Below are positions 8,396 through 17,074 of a stretch of 64,000 bases of DNA, piece by piece (position 1 is the first letter of the stretch; every line of letters begins with the position of its first letter). The position numbers were made by a program, and so were the translations under genes. Source of the DNA: Desulfobacterales bacterium (GTDB lineage: Bacteria; Desulfobacterota; UBA8473); the NCBI GenBank assembly GCA_016209225.1, contig JACQWO010000069.1, positions 62,001 to 126,000 on the forward strand, read 5' to 3'. The notes beneath the pieces were generated by a model, which had not been told where the DNA came from, searched no databases, and worked only from the letters and a program-made list of their open reading frames with translations.

Positions 8396-8411
8396 CAAAA
8401 GGTTGCCTAAA

Positions 8412-8966
8412 ATGGTAAAGCCAATAAATATCTCTACTCCTCTTTCAGACCAAGACGTCGAGAATCTGAAGATAGGGGATGAGGTTTTAATAAACGGGGT
8501 TATATATACCGGTAGAGATGCTGCCCACAAAAGGTTGATTGACCTTATTAATGAGGGTAAAGAGCTTCCTTTTGATATATCGGGTCAGATTATTTATTTC
8601 GTGGGCCCGACCCCTCCCAAGCCAGGACAGGTAATCGGTTCTGCTGGCCCTACAACCAGTTATCGAATGGATGCATACTCGCCCTATTTAATAGCCAAAG
8701 GATTAAAGGGAATGATTGGGAAAGGGGCCAGGTCTCAAGAGGTTGTGGAAGCAATGAAAAAATATAAATGTGTATATTTCGCTGCAATAGGGGGGGCAGG
8801 GGCACTTCTTGCTAAATCAATCAAAAAAGCTGAAGTGATAGCTTATGAGGATCTGGGGCCAGAGGCTGTTAGGAGATTAGAGGTAGAAAGCTTTCCGGCA
8901 ATAGTAGCCCAGGACGTATACGGCAATAATCTTTATGTTGAAGGTATGAAAAAGTATGCAAGATAG
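8412..8966 (+). CDS. Class I fumarate hydratase (or tartrate-type dehydratase), beta subunit
   Basis: A 184-residue C-terminal-type subunit that supplies the substrate-binding half of the heteromeric fumarase. Family motifs include VGPTPPKPGQVIGSAGPTTS and YFAAIGGAGALLAKSI. The frame is open from 8367, but the upstream ATG would place its first codons in the hairpin region. ATG 8412 gives the family-typical start MVKPINISTPL and has AAAGG about nine bases upstream. It is followed 21 bases later by sucC, giving a short TCA-cycle cluster that links malate/fumarate with succinate/succinyl-CoA. Confidence 0.9.
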   Translation: MVKPINISTPLSDQDVENLKIGDEVLINGVIYTGRDAAHKRLIDLINEGKELPFDISGQIIYFVGPTPPKPGQVIGSAGPTTSYRMDAYSPYLIAKGLKGMIGKGARSQEVVEAMKKYKCVYFAAIGGAGALLAKSIKKAEVIAYEDLGPEAVRRLEVESFPAIVAQDVYGNNLYVEGMKKYAR

Positions 8967-8987
8967 GATATCGGAGGTGGAGACAGG

Positions 8988-10148
8988 ATGAAGATTCATG
9001 AATATCAAGCAAAGAGGATATTTGTAGAATACGGTATACCGATCCCTGATGGAGATGTGGCGAACACCCCTGAGGAAGTAAGGGAGATAACAAACAGAAT
9101 AGGCAAAAAGGTTGTGATAAAGGCCCAGATTCATGCCGGTGGCAGAGGGAAAGGCGGTGGAGTGAAGACGGCCGATTCCCCTCAAGAGGCAGAGAAGGTA
9201 GCAAGAGAGATAATAGGGATGAACCTTATTACCCACCAGACAGGCCCGGAGGGAAAGAGGGTGAAGAGGGTTTTAGTAGAAGAGGCATTAGATGTAGAGA
9301 AGGAATTGTATTTAGGCATCGTGATCGATAGATCCAGAGATCAGGAACAGCCGGTGATAATGGCATCTGAGGCAGGGGGCATGGATATCGAAGAGGTCGC
9401 TTCCAAGAGCCCTGAAAAGATCATCAAGGTTGGGGCGAATCCAGTCGTAAGTTTTAGCAGCTTTCAGGGGCGTAAACTGGCCTATGGTCTGGGCATGGAC
9501 AAATCCATTGTCTCTAAGGCCTCGAAAATAATAGAGATGCTGTATAGGATCTTTATGGAAAAGGATGCAACCCTGATAGAAATAAACCCGTTTGTCCTGA
9601 CAAGGGGGGGAGATTTGTTGGCCCTGGACGCCAAGATAAACTTTGATGATGATGGACTGTACAGACATCCGGAGATTAAAGGATTGAGGGATTTAGATGA
9701 AGAAGAACCCCTGGAGGTAGAGGCATCAAATACTGGGGTCAATTATATTAAATTGGATGGGAATGTGGGTTGTATGGTAAATGGGGCTGGTCTTGCCATG
9801 GCAACTATGGACCTTATAAAACTTGCAGGAGGTGAGCCTGCCAACTTCCTCGATGTTGGAGGAGGCGCCACTGCTGAAAGGATTGAGAAGGCATTTAGGA
9901 TTTTGACTTCCGATAAAAATGTCAAGGCAATACTTGTGAATATATTTGGTGGGATTCTGCGATGTGACAGGGTAGCCAGCGGAATAATAGAAGCTGCTTC
10001 AAAGATGAATCTGAATTTACCTATGGTAGTGAGACTACAGGGCACCAATGTGGAGGAAGGCAGAAAACTTCTTGAAGGGTCGAACCTTAAGTTTAATGTA
10101 GCCGAAGGGCTTTTTGAAGCAGCTCAGAAGGTAGTAGCTCTCTTATAG
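8988..10148 (+). CDS. sucC: Succinate-CoA ligase (ADP-forming), beta subunit
   Basis: A 386-residue ATP-grasp subunit of succinyl-CoA synthetase. Recognisable blocks are MKIHEYQAKRIFVEYGIP at the start, HAGGRGKGGGVK in the ATP-grasp domain, IEINPFVLT around residue 200 and FLDVGGGATAERIEKAF in the C-terminal domain. It binds nucleotide and succinate and works with the alpha subunit encoded 22 bases downstream. In an anaerobe it may run toward ATP formation from succinyl-CoA. Ribosome site GGAGGTGGAGACAGG precedes the ATG. Confidence 0.97.
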   Translation: MKIHEYQAKRIFVEYGIPIPDGDVANTPEEVREITNRIGKKVVIKAQIHAGGRGKGGGVKTADSPQEAEKVAREIIGMNLITHQTGPEGKRVKRVLVEEALDVEKELYLGIVIDRSRDQEQPVIMASEAGGMDIEEVASKSPEKIIKVGANPVVSFSSFQGRKLAYGLGMDKSIVSKASKIIEMLYRIFMEKDATLIEINPFVLTRGGDLLALDAKINFDDDGLYRHPEIKGLRDLDEEEPLEVEASNTGVNYIKLDGNVGCMVNGAGLAMATMDLIKLAGGEPANFLDVGGGATAERIEKAFRILTSDKNVKAILVNIFGGILRCDRVASGIIEAASKMNLNLPMVVRLQGTNVEEGRKLLEGSNLKFNVAEGLFEAAQKVVALL

Positions 10149-10170
10149 AAGGCAGCAAGGAGGGGATTAG

Positions 10171-11043
10171 ATGAGTATTTTATTAAATGAACAAAGCAGA
10201 ATAGTTATCCAAGGGATCACAGGCGGCGAAGGAAGCTTCCATACAAGGGAAGCAGTGAACTTTGGGAGTAAAGTAGTAGCCGGTGTAACCCCTGGAAAAG
10301 GGGGAACAGACCTGGACGGCATGCCCATATACAATAGGGTTATAGATGCTGTGGAGAAGGAAGGAGCAAATACCTCTGGTATTTATGTCCCTGCTTCCTT
10401 TGCCCCTGATGCTATCCTGGAGGCAATAGAGGCCGGCATTAAACTTATAGCATGTATGACTGAAGGCATCCCTGTTTTGGAGATGGTAAAGGTAAAAAAG
10501 GCATTGAAGGGGACGGGTTCCTGCCTTATCGGTCCAAACTGCCCTGGAATCACAACACCTGGTGTTGGTAAGATCGGGTTTATGCCGAACTTCATCCATA
10601 AAAAGGGAAATGTAGGGGTTATCTCCCGCAGTGGAACATTGACCTATGAAGTAATCAATATGCTGACGAACCTGGGAGTAGGACAATCCACGTCCGTTGG
10701 GATAGGGGGCGACCCTATCGTAGGATCTACTTTTGTAGATATGTTGGAATTATTTGAGGCTGACCCCGAAACCCGTCTGGTTGCAATTATAGGTGAGATA
10801 GGGGGGAATGCAGAGGAAGAAGCCGCAGAGTTTGTGAAAGAGAGGATGAGTAAACCGGTAGTTGGTTTTATAGCCGGTCAGACTGCTCCCTCTGGCAAAA
10901 GGATGGGGCATGCCGGGGCTATAATATCAGGTGGCAAGGGAACTGCGGCAGAGAAGATGAAGGCTTGGGAAGATGCCGGTATAAATGTCGTAGTTAACCC
11001 TGCGGATATAGGGAAAAAGGTTGTTTCCATACTCAGTAAGTAA
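10171..11043 (+). CDS. sucD: Succinate-CoA ligase (ADP-forming), alpha subunit
   Basis: A 290-residue subunit with the CoA-binding Rossmann domain at the N-terminus ([24 protein letters not shown]). SRSGTLTYE lies near residue 155, and the phosphohistidine motif [17 protein letters not shown] near 245. It pairs with sucC just upstream. The gene order fumarase alpha, beta, sucC, sucD on one strand suggests a single transcription unit that supplies C4 interconversions for the acyl-CoA and propionate-type metabolism seen elsewhere in the window. Confidence 0.97.
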   Translation: MSILLNEQSRIVIQGITGGEGSFHTREAVNFGSKVVAGVTPGKGGTDLDGMPIYNRVIDAVEKEGANTSGIYVPASFAPDAILEAIEAGIKLIACMTEGIPVLEMVKVKKALKGTGSCLIGPNCPGITTPGVGKIGFMPNFIHKKGNVGVISRSGTLTYEVINMLTNLGVGQSTSVGIGGDPIVGSTFVDMLELFEADPETRLVAIIGEIGGNAEEEAAEFVKERMSKPVVGFIAGQTAPSGKRMGHAGAIISGGKGTAAEKMKAWEDAGINVVVNPADIGKKVVSILSK

Positions 11044-11072
11044 TTGACTATTGGCTCTGTTTGTTCTATAGT
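11044..11072 (+). promoter_or_regulatory. Sigma-70-type promoter for tRNA-Glu
   Basis: TTGACT at 11044-11049 and TATAGT at 11067-11072 are separated by 17 bases. They begin immediately after the sucD stop and point at the tRNA-Glu gene. The predicted start would lie around 11079. Confidence 0.6.
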
Positions 11073-11077
11073 AACTG

Positions 11078-11104
11078 CTCAGGTAGATGGTCTATCTACC
11101 TGAG
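11078..11104 (+). terminator. Hairpin in the leader of tRNA-Glu / end of sucD
   Basis: CTCAGGTAGA (11078-11087) pairs perfectly with TCTACCTGAG (11095-11104). No clear U-tract follows. It may end or process the sucCD transcript, or form part of the tRNA precursor leader. Confidence 0.45.
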
Positions 11105-11113
11105 TTCTAGAAT

Positions 11114-11189
11114 GGTCCCATCGTCTAGTGGCCTAGGACGTCGGCCTCTCACGCCGAAAACACGGGTTCGACTCCCGTTGGGACCACCA
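11114..11189 (+). tRNA. tRNA-Glu (anticodon CTC)
   Basis: A full cloverleaf: acceptor GGTCCCA pairs with TGGGACC, the D arm is GTCTAGTGGCCTAGGAC, and the anticodon stem TCGGC/GCCGA has loop CTCTCAC giving anticodon CTC at 11148-11150. The T arm is CGGGTTCGACTCCCG. The 3-prime CCA is encoded (11187-11189). It reads GAG codons. Confidence 0.97.
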
Positions 11190-11200
11190 AGAAAAATTGA

Positions 11201-11232
11201 GGGGTTAGCCTGCATGACTATCCCTTTTTTCA
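11201..11232 (+). terminator. Probable terminator after tRNA-Glu
   Basis: A stem of GGGTTAG with CTATCCC (one internal mismatch) around CCTGCATGA is followed by six T residues. It sits about 12 bases downstream of the tRNA CCA end. Confidence 0.5.
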
Positions 11233-11263
11233 TTTTTCCAGGGGGGGGTAGGGCGCAGTGCCC

Positions 11264-11947
11264 CTATGTCTTTTCTATTTTACCTTCCATCCTATAGGTT
11301 CTAATTTTTGCCAGGTCAAAGGTGTAATCATATAAATGAAGTCCCTTTGAACTGGCAATTATCTCTCCGTCCTCTAATCCAATCTCAGAAGCCATATATT
11401 CCTTAAGTATCTGGATAGCAGCCAGGTTGGATGGAAAACCGGCCCATAAATCCCATGATCTAAAATACAGAGCAAAGTGGAGTTTTCCATTCTTTATCCT
11501 CGTGTCGATCAAGCGGAGGCATGGCGGATCCTCTGTTCCGCAATCCTCTGGCCTTCCAATCTCCATCGTAGCCTGGTTTGTACCATGCCCTCTCTTATAC
11601 ATCTCTATTACCTTCTCTACCTGTTTAAAACCGAATAATCTTTGACCATAAGTGTAAGTTTCATTTGGTTCTACCTTATCGGTCATGAGATACGGAAGGT
11701 ACTGCTCAACGTATTCCATGGTTGTCGGAGGAGGGATCCCAAGCCCAGGGGGGATGTCAGGGATAAGAGGTCTCACCCCAGGGTGTTTTACATGAACAGT
11801 AATGTAATCAAACTCTCTTCTAATAGCCCCTTCGTAACTTCCCTTTGTAATTTTGTAATTATTCCCGACCTCAAGTATCCGGGCTATACATTGAAACCAG
11901 GCATCGGGCATATCCCTGGCTTCTATTAATACTGGTTTTAGATTCAT
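11264..11947 (-). CDS. Thymidylate synthase-like protein, archaeal/short type
   Basis: A 227-residue protein. It carries the thymidylate synthase family core: active-site Cys 143 in TEDPPCLRLID, the substrate-binding RSWDLWAGFPSNLA (about residues 163-176, equivalent to RSxDxxxGxPxNxA) and GLHLYDY (202-208). It is shorter than bacterial ThyA and resembles the archaeal-type enzymes and the related dCMP hydroxymethylases. It should methylate dUMP (or a related nucleotide) at C5 with methylene-tetrahydrofolate or another C1 carrier. It is transcribed toward tRNA-Glu and sits 27 bp downstream of the phosphodiesterase gene on the same strand. Confidence 0.75.
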   Translation of the reverse strand: MNLKPVLIEARDMPDAWFQCIARILEVGNNYKITKGSYEGAIRREFDYITVHVKHPGVRPLIPDIPPGLGIPPPTTMEYVEQYLPYLMTDKVEPNETYTYGQRLFGFKQVEKVIEMYKRGHGTNQATMEIGRPEDCGTEDPPCLRLIDTRIKNGKLHFALYFRSWDLWAGFPSNLAAIQILKEYMASEIGLEDGEIIASSKGLHLYDYTFDLAKIRTYRMEGKIEKT

Positions 11948-11974
11948 TCTGCTCCTCCCATAGAATTGTTCCTT

Positions 11975-12694
11975 TTATCCACGGTAAATAGTGACCCCAG
12001 CTCTTGTTTTAACAACTCGTTCCGGGTAGTCTGTAAATACTCCATCAACCCCAAGTAACTCCATGCGTGCGATGTCCTGGGGCTCATTTACGGTAAATAC
12101 AAATACTTTTAGTCCGCGCTTGTGGGCATCATCGACAAAAACCTTATCAATGAAGTCAATACACAGATGCACCGAATAGCATCCCAGCCTTTCAGCGAAT
12201 GCTGCATTGTCAATGGGAAGACCCACAATAAGTGCACCGGTAAGCACCTTAGGGTTGAACCTCTTAACATTCAACAGCTCACGGTGATTAAACGATGACA
12301 CTAATATATTTTCATAGCTCCACCCTTGCTCGATCTGTTCCTTGATTAAAGATATTACAGGCTCAGTAGTTTGCAATCCCTTCAGTTCTACATTCAAGCC
12401 AGCCCTACCATTGACAGCGGTGAATACCTCTTCGAGGGTTGGAATCTTTTGGCCTTTTCCAGCGTTGAGTGAGCACAGGTGTCCGAAAGTTTTTTCGCAT
12501 GTGTAACCAGTACCGTCAGTCGTTCGTTCGAGTCGGTCATCGTGAATAACGACCAAGTGGCTGTCCACAAAGTAGACATCTATCTCTACCCACGAGGCCC
12601 CCAAGCTGATAGCCTTCTCTATCGAAAGAAGGGTGTTTTCAGGCTCGTGCCCCATCGCACCGCGATGGCCTATGCAAAGCAGTTCACCTCTCAT
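11975..12694 (-). CDS. Glycerophosphodiester phosphodiesterase
   Basis: A 239-residue cytoplasmic GDPD-family TIM barrel. It hydrolyses glycerophosphodiesters to an alcohol and glycerol-3-phosphate. Catalytic and metal residues are visible in IGHRGAMGHEPENT (His 10, Arg 11, Glu 18), VEIDV (Glu 37, Asp 39) and VIHDDRLERTTDGTG (His 51). Further conserved strands are NVELKG and VFTDYPE near the end. There is no signal peptide, so it is UgpQ-like rather than periplasmic GlpQ-like. It precedes the thymidylate synthase gene on the same strand. Confidence 0.92.
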   Translation of the reverse strand: MRGELLCIGHRGAMGHEPENTLLSIEKAISLGASWVEIDVYFVDSHLVVIHDDRLERTTDGTGYTCEKTFGHLCSLNAGKGQKIPTLEEVFTAVNGRAGLNVELKGLQTTEPVISLIKEQIEQGWSYENILVSSFNHRELLNVKRFNPKVLTGALIVGLPIDNAAFAERLGCYSVHLCIDFIDKVFVDDAHKRGLKVFVFTVNEPQDIARMELLGVDGVFTDYPERVVKTRAGVTIYRG

Positions 12695-12785
12695 AGCATA
12701 CTCTCAAGTAAGTGTAAATACATAGTTATTTAGATAATACCACATAAGTACAGCACTTGCAAATATAGATAGCACTGTATGTCTT

Positions 12786-14227
12786 TCAGCAGAAAGTCTG
12801 TGGGCTATGAAATCTGGAATAGATGCCAACATTTGCAATAGCCCTTGCTGCCCGTTCAAATGTGGGATAGGCAGGTATCCCTGCGTGGGAGAGTGTCCTT
12901 TCGAACTCCAATCTTTCTGCAATGACTGAACCATGGGGTGAAAGTAGTATAATGGATTTGCTCTGAGCCTTTCTGAAGTTTACTATAATATCAATGGTAT
13001 CCTGGAATATCTTCTTTGACGCCAACCCGACGAGAAAGTCTACCGGAACCTGGATTACGAGAATATCTATGAGGGGGTCATCTAGTACTAATTCTATCGT
13101 ATTACTAAGTATCTCAGTAATGCCCCCAACGGAACCCATATCCAGGGGATTTCGCAGTATGCTGCCTGCTTTAGGGATGATAGTCTTGAGCTTAGCCCTT
13201 GTCTCATCGGTGAAAGGGGGGACCTCCATGCCCTGACTGGTGAAGGCATCGCTGGAGGCAACGCTTGCCCCTCCACCAGCACCGTAGAGCCCGGCGATGA
13301 CGGCTACGCGATTTCCCTCAAATCGAGGAAGGTGTAAAAAAGCTAAGATGGTATCGACCAACTCTTCGTGGCTCTCTACCTTAATTGCACCAGCCTGCTT
13401 CAGAGCTGCCTTCCATATTATGTCGGAACCGGCGAGTGAGGCGCTGTGAGAAGCTGCTGTTTGAGCCCCAGCGGGAGTTCTACCGCCCTTCCAGATAACC
13501 ATTGGTTTGTTTTTAGATATTTCTCCGATCAGACCGAATAGACGTCGGCTGTCTTTTGCCCCCTCTAAATATGCGCCGATGATTTTCGTCTTCGGATCGA
13601 GTGCGAGATACTCCAGATAATCACAGTTATCAAGATCACACCCATTCCCGAAACTGACCACCTTACTAAAGCGAATCCCTCGTCTTATCCCTTCATCAAT
13701 AAGATTACCGGCAACTCCACCACTGTGGGAGATGAACCCTACCGAGCCAGCCTCCGCCAGGAAGTGCATGGGACCATAAGGCATATAACAGGCCGGGGAA
13801 TATACTCCGATGCAGTTTGGACCAATAATTCGGAATCCGCCTTCTTTGGCTTTTTTCGCCATATCTTTCTCCAATCTGCGTCCCTCTTCCTCTCCGGTTT
13901 CGGAGAACCCTGCGGTGAAGATCTGAACAGCCTTTACACACTTTGTTGCACAATCGTCAAGCAAATCGAGTATAAATCGTGCGGGGATTGACACAATAAC
14001 ACGTAGTCAACATTAGCCGGGATTGATGTGAGTCTTTGGTAAGTTTTAAGCCCCAGGACATCACCCTCATGGGGGTTAACAGGGTAGAGTCCCCCTTTAA
14101 AGCCAGAGCTAATTAAAGCTTGAAGATACCTCGTGCCAAATTTCAGCTTATCATTGGAGGCACCAACTACAGCGATGGATCTAGGATAGAAGATGGGTTC
14201 AAACTCTCGCAGTTTTTTCTGACTCAT
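12786..14227 (-). pseudogene. NDP-forming acyl-CoA synthetase alpha-type, frameshifted
   Basis: Two overlapping minus-strand frames together make one protein of roughly 475-480 residues. The first (13934-14227) carries the CoA-binding domain with IFYPRSIAVVGASNDKLKFG and YPVNPHEGDVLGLKTYQ. It goes out of frame after ANVDYVLL near 13985-13995. The second frame resumes with SIPARFILDLLDDCATKC and continues through the succinyl-CoA-ligase-like domain (FISHSGGVAG, with the phosphohistidine region near TAASHSASLAGSD). A single-base indel explains the break. It is either a real inactivation or a sequence error. The intact enzyme would convert acyl-CoA, ADP and phosphate to acid, CoA and ATP. Confidence 0.8.
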
Positions 14228-14252
14228 GGGGTCCTCTTTTTGAAGATAATTA

Positions 14253-14525
14253 TCATGAGGTGATAAAAGGTAGCCTTTTGTACTGTGCTATATGTGAAAG
14301 ATGGTTATATGTCAAGGGAATTTGTTTTTTCGGTAGGGATACGGAATAACATCCATACCCCCCCTTAGGTTTTTGATCAAGTTTTTTCATGAACAGTTCA
14401 TCCAGGAATACAGGCGGTAATGCGACAACATTCGGTTTGATATCCTGGGTTCTCTCCCGAATAATATCCCATGGTGTTTTGTGGCCATTATAGCTGTTCT
14501 TCCTTGGCATATCTAACCATCTCAA
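14253..14525 (-). pseudogene. Possible transposase C-terminal fragment
   Basis: A 90-residue frame with YNGHKTPWDIIRERTQDI and PNVVALPPVFLDELF. It resembles the extreme C-terminal part of DDE integrase-type transposases, but I cannot name the family. No catalytic domain remains upstream. It lies between the frameshifted acyl-CoA synthetase and an IS3-type element, in a stretch where insertions have accumulated. It could also be an unrelated small gene. Confidence 0.35.
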
Positions 14526-14771
14526 GCCGGATGTATTTTGGGTCTTTACTTTGTCTTGTCATAGTGTAATGTGAGATTGGACACATCGCTTTTATAGCCT
14601 CCTGTTAGGTAGTAGAGAACCAACAGTTTGCCATAATCAGCAGATTTTTAAAACACTTTAATTCCTCATAAACTGATTGAACCAATAAACAATTTCCGCC
14701 ATTCCACTCTTACCAAGTATCTTTATAGATGCCAGGGGGGGTACGATGTGTGTTCCGAGTTCCATTTAAGG
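14526..14771. other. Non-coding stretch left of the IS element
   Basis: About 245 A+T-rich bases with no credible gene, tRNA or strong hairpin. It may be the decayed upstream part of the transposase fragment at 14253-14525. Confidence 0.5.
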
Positions 14772-14879
14772 TGGACCCATTTGTCAAGACAATTTTTTCG
14801 AAAAATTAAGTTACACCCTGGGGCGGTTTTTTGTTTTTTTCCACCTGTGCTCATACCCCGTCGAAAGCCATGAACTGAA

Positions 14880-15720
14880 TCAACACCTCGCTCTTTGAAA
14901 ATATACTTCTGTTGGCGTCTGATCTTTCAGCGTCTGGTGAGGCCGGTCATCATTGTAGAGACCGAAGTAGGAATTGATCCCCTGCCTTCCCTCGGGAACA
15001 GATCCGTAATGCATGAGATAAATGTTCTCATATTTCACTGTTCTCCACAAGCGCTCAATAAATATGTTGTCCATGCAACGCCCCCGACCATCCATGCTGA
15101 TGAGAATGCCGTTATCATTGAGCATTCCTGTAAAAGCACTGCTGGTAAACTGAGAGCCCTGGTCGGTATTGAATATTTCCGGCTTCCCAAACTGAAGGGC
15201 CTTTTCTAACGCTTCCAGGCAGAATGACGTATCCAGGGACGTGGACATCTGCCAGGCCAGGACGTAACGGCTCCACCAATCCATGATGGCCACCAGATAC
15301 ATGAAGCCCCGGGAAAGGGGAATATAGGTTATGTCGGCTGCCCACACCTGGTCCTTTCTATCTATGCTGATGTCCCTCAGCAGATAAGGATAAATCTTAT
15401 GCTCAGGATGCGCCCGGCTTAAATTAGGCTTCGGATAGATGGCCTCTATACCCATCTCCCTCATCAACCGTTGAACATGTTTCCTGTTGACTTTATGCCC
15501 GTTCCGCCGCAAAATAACTTTCATCCTCCGGGAACCGTAAAAAGGCGTCAGGGTGTATTGCTCGTCAATCAGGCGCTTCAGGAGCAGATTATACTCATCC
15601 ACTACCGGTTCATAGTAAATCGCGATATCCCAATAAGCTCCGCCTGATGGCTGATGGATAACTCTCTATTCAACTTGTCAATGAGCAGCAACTTCTGCTT
15701 ATGGCTTAAGTCCAGATTTT
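14880..15720 (-). pseudogene. IS3-family transposase OrfB (DDE integrase), frameshifted
   Basis: Most of the catalytic protein is open from a GTG at 15602. It includes the HTH_21 part FYGSRRMKVILRRNGHKVN and the rve domain with DITYIPLSRGFMYLVAIMD, STDQ-like NTDQGSQFTS and a final YNDDRPHQTLKDQTP. The expected N-terminus, LDLSHKQKLLLIDKLNRELS, is in another frame upstream and ends at a stop after TMNR. Around 15615-15627 one base appears missing, because the third frame reads IYYEPVVDEYNLLL in continuity with the main frame. The full product would come from a -1 frameshift at the A9 run (15717-15725). Confidence 0.82.
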
Positions 15721-15989
15721 TTTTTAAGCCAGTTGAGATCAGCATTCAACTGGCCAAGCTGGCGGTAAAGCTCCTGGATCAAATCCTCCCGATCTTGATC
15801 CCTGTTCTTTCTCTTATCCGTAAAAAGATCAATGAACCCCTTGGTGGCCGTCGCCTTCCAGTTCCGGATCTGACCAGGATGAACCTGATACTGGCTGGCC
15901 AGCTCTGCCGATGTCTTTTGCTCCTTGATCGCCTCCAAGGCAACTTTGGCCTTAAATGACGGTGTGTGCTTTCTCCTTAAAGTCTCCAC
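15699..15989 (-). CDS. IS3-family transposase OrfA
   Basis: A 96-residue HTH protein of the IS3 orfA type (RRKHTPSFKAKVALEAIKEQ at the start, then SAELASQYQVHPGQIRNWK). The C-terminal part is a leucine-zipper-like helix (LIQELYRQLGQLNADLNWL). Near its 3-prime end is a run of nine A residues in the sense strand (15717-15725), a classical slippery site for -1 programmed frameshifting into orfB. Confidence 0.9.
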   Translation of the reverse strand: METLRRKHTPSFKAKVALEAIKEQKTSAELASQYQVHPGQIRNWKATATKGFIDLFTDKRKNRDQDREDLIQELYRQLGQLNADLNWLKKKSGLKP

Positions 15990-16052
15990 TTGGTCCTCCT
16001 CTTTTTTGCTCCCAAGTGTAACTTAACACACTGTCCAAATTTTGGGGTCCAC

Positions 16053-16694
16053 TATAATTCTCTAGAGATTTTTCGTTTGACAATTATCATTATTTTTATA
16101 TAATAAAACATTTATCATCCTTAATAAAATCATTTTCTTTTATTATTTATAGTACCAAGATAATAATTAAAACGTTTTATAAAAAACAGAGCATACGATG
16201 TGAAAAACAGAAATCAATCAGTAGAGCAAGCCAATTAGCAGGATAGCCCTGTATAAAATACGGGGCTCGCTTGTAAGAATATTCATAGAGGCACCATCTA
16301 CCATATTTCCAGCTATCTTCTGGTTACTACTCTATTAAATTTATCCCCGATCCAGTGAGGGATTTACTGCCCACAATAGACAATTATTATCTACATCATT
16401 TAAGGATTGTGTTTTCAAAACGATACATTTTTTAGATGGCAGGAAATATGAAATCTATGCTGTCATAGTGTTATGCGGTATGTTCTGATAATAAAAAACT
16501 TTTTGTCTAAAAGATAAAAAATTTGGATCACCTACAAATTAGTTTATGGATTAAGAGGGTTCAAGGGGGCAGGAATCCTCGAATCCTCTTCACCGACTAA
16601 ATTCCGTTAGAGATTTATCTACTAAACGGGATAAATGGGAGAAGAACCAAATATTTTGACAATGCAACCATTAATGAAGGGAGGGGAAAGATGA
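16053..16694. other. A+T-rich non-coding stretch upstream of rpsU
   Basis: About 640 bases without a plausible gene. The only structure I see is a short repeat block at 16555-16600, with CGAATCCTCTTCACCGACTA at its end. It is related to the inverted repeat at 45125-45245. The rpsU promoter must lie at the right end, where a TTGACA occurs near 16657 without a good -10 partner. Confidence 0.5.
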
Positions 16695-16892
16695 ATGCCT
16701 GGTGTTAAAGTTAGGGAAGATGAAACCTTTGAAAATGCCTTGAAACGATTTAAAAAGCTGTGTGATAAAACGGGAATACTATCAGAGGCAAGGAAAAGGG
16801 AGTATTATGAGAAACCCAGTGTGAAGAAAAAAAGAAAGGCTTTGGCAGCTAGAAAAAGGGCATTAAAAAGAAAAAGGGAAACTGGAGTGTAA
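16695..16892 (+). CDS. rpsU: 30S ribosomal protein S21
   Basis: A 65-residue basic protein of the small ribosomal subunit. It shows the usual start [20 protein letters not shown], a cysteine in KKLCDKTG and the Lys/Arg-rich tail [10 protein letters not shown]. The start is ATG 16695, preceded by GGGAGGGG. The ATG four bases upstream reads into an immediate stop. It opens the rpsU, (yqeY), mutS2, dnaG, rpoD macromolecular-synthesis block. Confidence 0.96.
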   Translation: MPGVKVREDETFENALKRFKKLCDKTGILSEARKREYYEKPSVKKKRKALAARKRALKRKRETGV

Positions 16893-16895
16893 CCT

Positions 16896-16985
16896 ATGCC
16901 ATTAGATGACAGACTAATAGACGAGATGAAAGTGGACGCCAAGGCAAAAGACAAATTAAAGATTCCTATCCGACCTATTTGTTAA
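16896..16985 (+). pseudogene. Truncated GatB/YqeY-domain gene remnant
   Basis: A 29-codon frame starts three bases after the rpsU stop and encodes MPLDDRLIDEMKVDAKAKDK followed by a short unrelated tail. It matches the conserved N-terminus of YqeY-type GatB-domain proteins (a LKERL.EDMK.AMKAKDK pattern). These genes commonly lie between rpsU and the downstream core genes in related bacteria. The rest of the gene (over 100 residues) is missing before mutS2 begins at 17075. Confidence 0.55.
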
Positions 16986-17074
16986 TTCACGTCACCTCCT
17001 GTTCTTAATTTTCATGTATCTTGATTATATTCCAGATAGACATCTGAAGGGGTTTTAAAAATCGCCTAACAATA

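Larger units (their letters stand above)
14772..16052 (-). mobile_element. IS3-family insertion sequence (about 1.28 kb)
   Basis: Terminal inverted repeats begin TGGACCC at 14772 and, inverted, TGGACCCC ending at 16052. Both ends also share an AAGTTACAC block about 40 bp inside. The element holds orfA (15699-15989) and orfB (14880-15720), both on the minus strand. I see no convincing target duplication at the edges. This copy is probably inactive because orfB carries a frameshift close to its N-terminus. Confidence 0.88.

Noticed and set aside
11061..11297. 78-codon frame over the tRNA-Glu gene
   Set aside because: It overlaps the whole tRNA and its leader and has no ribosome site; a shadow of the RNA gene.
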